Positions 21,778-22,822 of a stretch of 22,822 nt of DNA are shown one piece after another (the stretch's first letter is position 1; the number at the start of each line of letters is the position of its first letter). The stretch comes from a virus, in the IMG/VR virus record IMGVR_UViG_3300032820_000131, positions 1 to 22,822 of that record. One strand, written 5' to 3'. A model generated the notes under the pieces. The model saw only the letters and a list, made by a program, of their open reading frames with translations, was not told the DNA's origin and ran no database searches. The position numbers were made by a program, and so were the translations under genes.

Positions 21778-22007
21778 GATAATACCTCTTGATGTGTTAA
21801 ACTACCTGCATATTGTGTTTTATTAAGTATGCAGAACTTGTGAATATTAAAGAGTTTATCATAATCTACATCTGACCAATCATCCCACTCAGAAACATAA
21901 TCAGAGCAGTCAAAATCACCAGTTCCATCTACATTTAGTGGGCAAGATTGAAACTCATAGTTATCATCTACCCAAAAGATTCTACCGAATGTTTCTGATT
22001 TATACAT
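21774..22007 (-). CDS. Acidic Trp/Asp-rich hypothetical protein (77 aa)
   Basis: The 77-residue protein begins MYKSETFGRIFWVDDNYEFQ, followed by SCPLNVDGTGDFDCSDYVSE and a WDDWSDVDYDKLF segment. It is strongly acidic with three Trp and three Cys. The motif 'GRI.W.DDNYEFQS.P...DG..D..' is compatible with a beta-sheet protein. GGAGG about 9 nt upstream sets the start, within the previous gene, which it overlaps by 8 nt. Strong negative charge could suit a DNA mimic or a protein-binding inhibitor, but that is speculation. Confidence 0.75.
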   Translation of the reverse strand: MYKSETFGRIFWVDDNYEFQSCPLNVDGTGDFDCSDYVSEWDDWSDVDYDKLFNIHKFCILNKTQYAGSLTHQEVLS

Positions 22008-22251
22008 TAGAATAGTCCTCCTGATTGATAAATTGTGCTGGCATATATTCGGATGTAACTGAATACTTACAATCCTTAATATATTCCCTTACTTGATAAT
22101 AAAACTCTTGACGAGATATTATCATTTTCTTTTGAGTATCACCTTTAAATGATAATACTTTGAGCATACGATTGGAGATCAATTTGTTATCCCAAGTTTT
22201 AACAGGATAGAAATCAACAACCATATTACCGTCCCTTGATGTAATTTCCAT
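22000..22251 (-). CDS. Hypothetical protein (83 aa)
   Basis: I take the ATG at 22251 (MEITSRDGNMVVDFYPVKTW), eight bases after GGAG. A longer reading from 22323 would pass through the upstream gene and its terminator and is rejected. The protein continues DNKLISNRMLKVLSFKGDTQ and ends with PAQFINQEDYSNV. It has a strand-rich first half and a helical REYIKDCKYS segment; no domain is recognised. It is the first gene after a terminator and heads a run of eight tightly packed genes (22251 to 20696). Confidence 0.72.
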   Translation of the reverse strand: MEITSRDGNMVVDFYPVKTWDNKLISNRMLKVLSFKGDTQKKMIISRQEFYYQVREYIKDCKYSVTSEYMPAQFINQEDYSNV

Positions 22252-22275
22252 GATGTAATCTCCATAATAAAGTGA

Positions 22276-22305
22276 ATAAAAAAGGAATACGATTACTCGT
22301 ATTCC
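22276..22305 (-). terminator. Terminator whose loop contains the stop codon
   Basis: A perfect 9-bp stem GGAATACGA/TCGTATTCC with a GTAA (GNRA) loop is followed by TTTTTTATT on the minus strand. The first arm is the last coding bases of the 57-aa gene and the TAA stop occupies the loop. Confidence 0.85.
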
Positions 22306-22466
22306 CAGAAAGCAGGTTCGCAAACTTTATCAGTTAGAGAACAGTAATCATCGTTGTTAACATTCTCTGGAAGACCCATATCGTTGAAGTATCTTATTAT
22401 TTCAACGAGTGCAGTTTCTTCTGCTTCGGTGATACGAATGTTGCGAAATGTTGTTGAATCAGACAT
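22293..22466 (-). CDS. Small acidic hypothetical protein (57 aa)
   Basis: The frame encodes MSDSTTFRNIRITEAEETAL and continues VEIIRYFNDMGLPENVNNDD, ending AFWEYE. It is a helix-forming acidic protein. Its last three codons form the left arm of a terminator hairpin. No Shine-Dalgarno is seen in the A/T-rich upstream bases. It starts 34 nt after the 51-aa gene and probably shares its transcript. Confidence 0.68.
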   Translation of the reverse strand: MSDSTTFRNIRITEAEETALVEIIRYFNDMGLPENVNNDDYCSLTDKVCEPAFWEYE

Positions 22467-22499
22467 AATTAGAAAAAAAATAAATGAGGTTTGTGTTAA

Positions 22500-22655
22500 T
22501 TATTGGCAAAGATCTTCAAATCTTTGTTGTGCTAATACTTCGGCAGAAAATTGTAACTCTTCCTCATTAAATTGTAGAGGATTGTTGTTAGTTACTTCTG
22601 CCAATGCCTCTTCAAATAAATCTTCTAATAGTGTTTCATTTGCGAGAGTTGACAT
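22500..22655 (-). CDS. Small acidic helical protein (51 aa)
   Basis: The protein begins MSTLANETLLEDLFEEALAE and continues VTNNNPLQFNEEELQFSAEV, then LAQQRFEDLCQ. It is almost all helix and very acidic. It is the first gene leftward of element C and of the hairpin at 22688-22729, with a leader of about 80 nt. No Shine-Dalgarno is visible. Function unknown. Confidence 0.65.
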   Translation of the reverse strand: MSTLANETLLEDLFEEALAEVTNNNPLQFNEEELQFSAEVLAQQRFEDLCQ

Positions 22656-22687
22656 AAATTTGAAATTGAAATTGAACTGAGGAAGTA

Positions 22688-22729
22688 AACAATCATCCTA
22701 ACTCGTTTACCGAGTCTAATTAGATTGTT
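22688..22729. other. Nested inverted repeat in the leader of the 51-aa gene
   Basis: Outer arms AACAATC (22688-22694) and GATTGTT (22723-22729) enclose inner arms ACTCG (22701-22705) and CGAGT (22711-22715) around a 5-nt loop. It could fold in DNA or in the leftward RNA between element C and the 51-aa gene. There is no U-tract, so it is not a normal terminator. Confidence 0.5.
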
Positions 22730-22736
22730 CCCCCTC

Positions 22737-22751
22737 ACTATAGGGACACTT
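22737..22751 (-). repeat. Repeated upstream element, copy C (core only)
   Basis: The core ACTATAGGGACACTT differs from copies A and B by one base (G for A). The flanking CGACCCCC is not kept; a different GC-rich sequence takes its place. In gene direction it reads AAGTGTCCCTATAGT, 82 nt before the 51-aa ATG. Confidence 0.6.
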
Positions 22752-22756
22752 GGATC

Positions 22757-22822
22757 GGGGCGCCCCCCGGGTTGGGTGGGCTGGGGGATCGGGTGTTGGT
22801 TGGTTACGGTTTCGTGGCACGA
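22757..22822. other. GC-rich block with G-quadruplex pattern at the right edge
   Basis: A 10-bp palindrome GGGGCGCCCC (22757-22766) is followed by five G-runs (22769-22771, 22774-22776, 22778-22780, 22783-22787, 22791-22793) with 1-3 nt loops on the plus strand, a canonical G-quadruplex pattern. The last 11 bases, TCGTGGCACGA, form a small inverted repeat. Base composition contrasts sharply with the AT-rich genome. No gene is seen. Confidence 0.6.

Noticed and set aside
22252-22323. N-terminal extension (MRTCFLGIRVIVFLFYSLYYG) of the 83-aa gene, looking like a signal peptide
   Set aside because: It would be coded across a strong terminator and inside the 57-aa gene in another frame. The start at 22251 has its own GGAG at proper spacing.
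22734-22746. CTCACTATAGGGA, identical to 13 bases of the T7 RNA polymerase promoter
   Set aside because: Only 16 of 23 promoter positions match and the upstream recognition bases differ. The same core appears in phage copies A and B as ACTATAAGG, so the similarity is most likely chance. Vector sequence is not excluded but the phage repeat explains it better.
1-22822. tRNA genes, CRISPR arrays, insertion sequences or integrase/attachment sites
   Set aside because: None was seen: no cloverleaf-like segment with T-arm bases, no regularly spaced direct repeats with unique spacers, and no transposase or integrase motifs.

Overview
The window is a piece of a T4-like marine cyanophage genome (a myovirus of Synechococcus or Prochlorococcus). 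The basis is a gp25 and gp6 baseplate-wedge pair, a giant YHYH-domain structural protein of the kind found in marine T4-like phages, a low-GC sequence, and a dense cluster of very small genes. Every gene I can support is read leftward (minus strand). Product names come from recognising motifs by eye; no database search was run.

Left part (1-15538), virion baseplate module. In transcription order it is gp25, gp6 and then a giant open frame of at least 4398 codons that runs off the left edge. The three genes are packed end to end (0 and 1 nt gaps). A T4-type late-promoter octamer, AATAAATA, lies just before gp25. The giant protein has a conserved N-terminus, a YHYH-type domain near residues 1270-1410, recurrent short beta-type motifs, and seven degenerate copies of an FTC-D-H-YPR repeat near its C-terminal side.

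Middle part (15585-17101). Two small genes separated by a GNRA-loop terminator are followed by a GT-A-type glycosyltransferase-like gene. That gene has a perfect TTGACA-N17-TATAAT promoter overlapping the stop codon of an 83-aa gene.

Regulatory and possible replication region (17102-18325). It holds two more sigma-70 promoters of the TTGACA-N17 type, a GC-rich leader of about 190 nt, a hairpin, two small genes, and a 500-bp gene-free stretch. In that stretch a 175-bp segment carries three exact TTTTCCACA sequences (the cyanobacterial-type DnaA box) plus three near matches, direct repeats and an inverted repeat: a candidate origin or DnaA-binding region.

Right part (18326-22822), accessory early-type cluster. 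About 18 small genes (27-115 aa) are arranged with ATGA and TAATG overlaps, strong GGAGG ribosome-binding sites within preceding genes, and hairpin terminators that divide the cluster into units. One gene codes for a 27-residue single-span membrane protein. A motif, AAGTGTCC(T/C)TATAGT read on the minus strand, occurs three times in the window (17.6, 20.1 and 22.7 kb), each time ahead of a small gene. The right edge ends in a GC-rich block with a G-quadruplex pattern, unlike the rest of the window.

No tRNA, CRISPR array, insertion sequence or integrase was seen.
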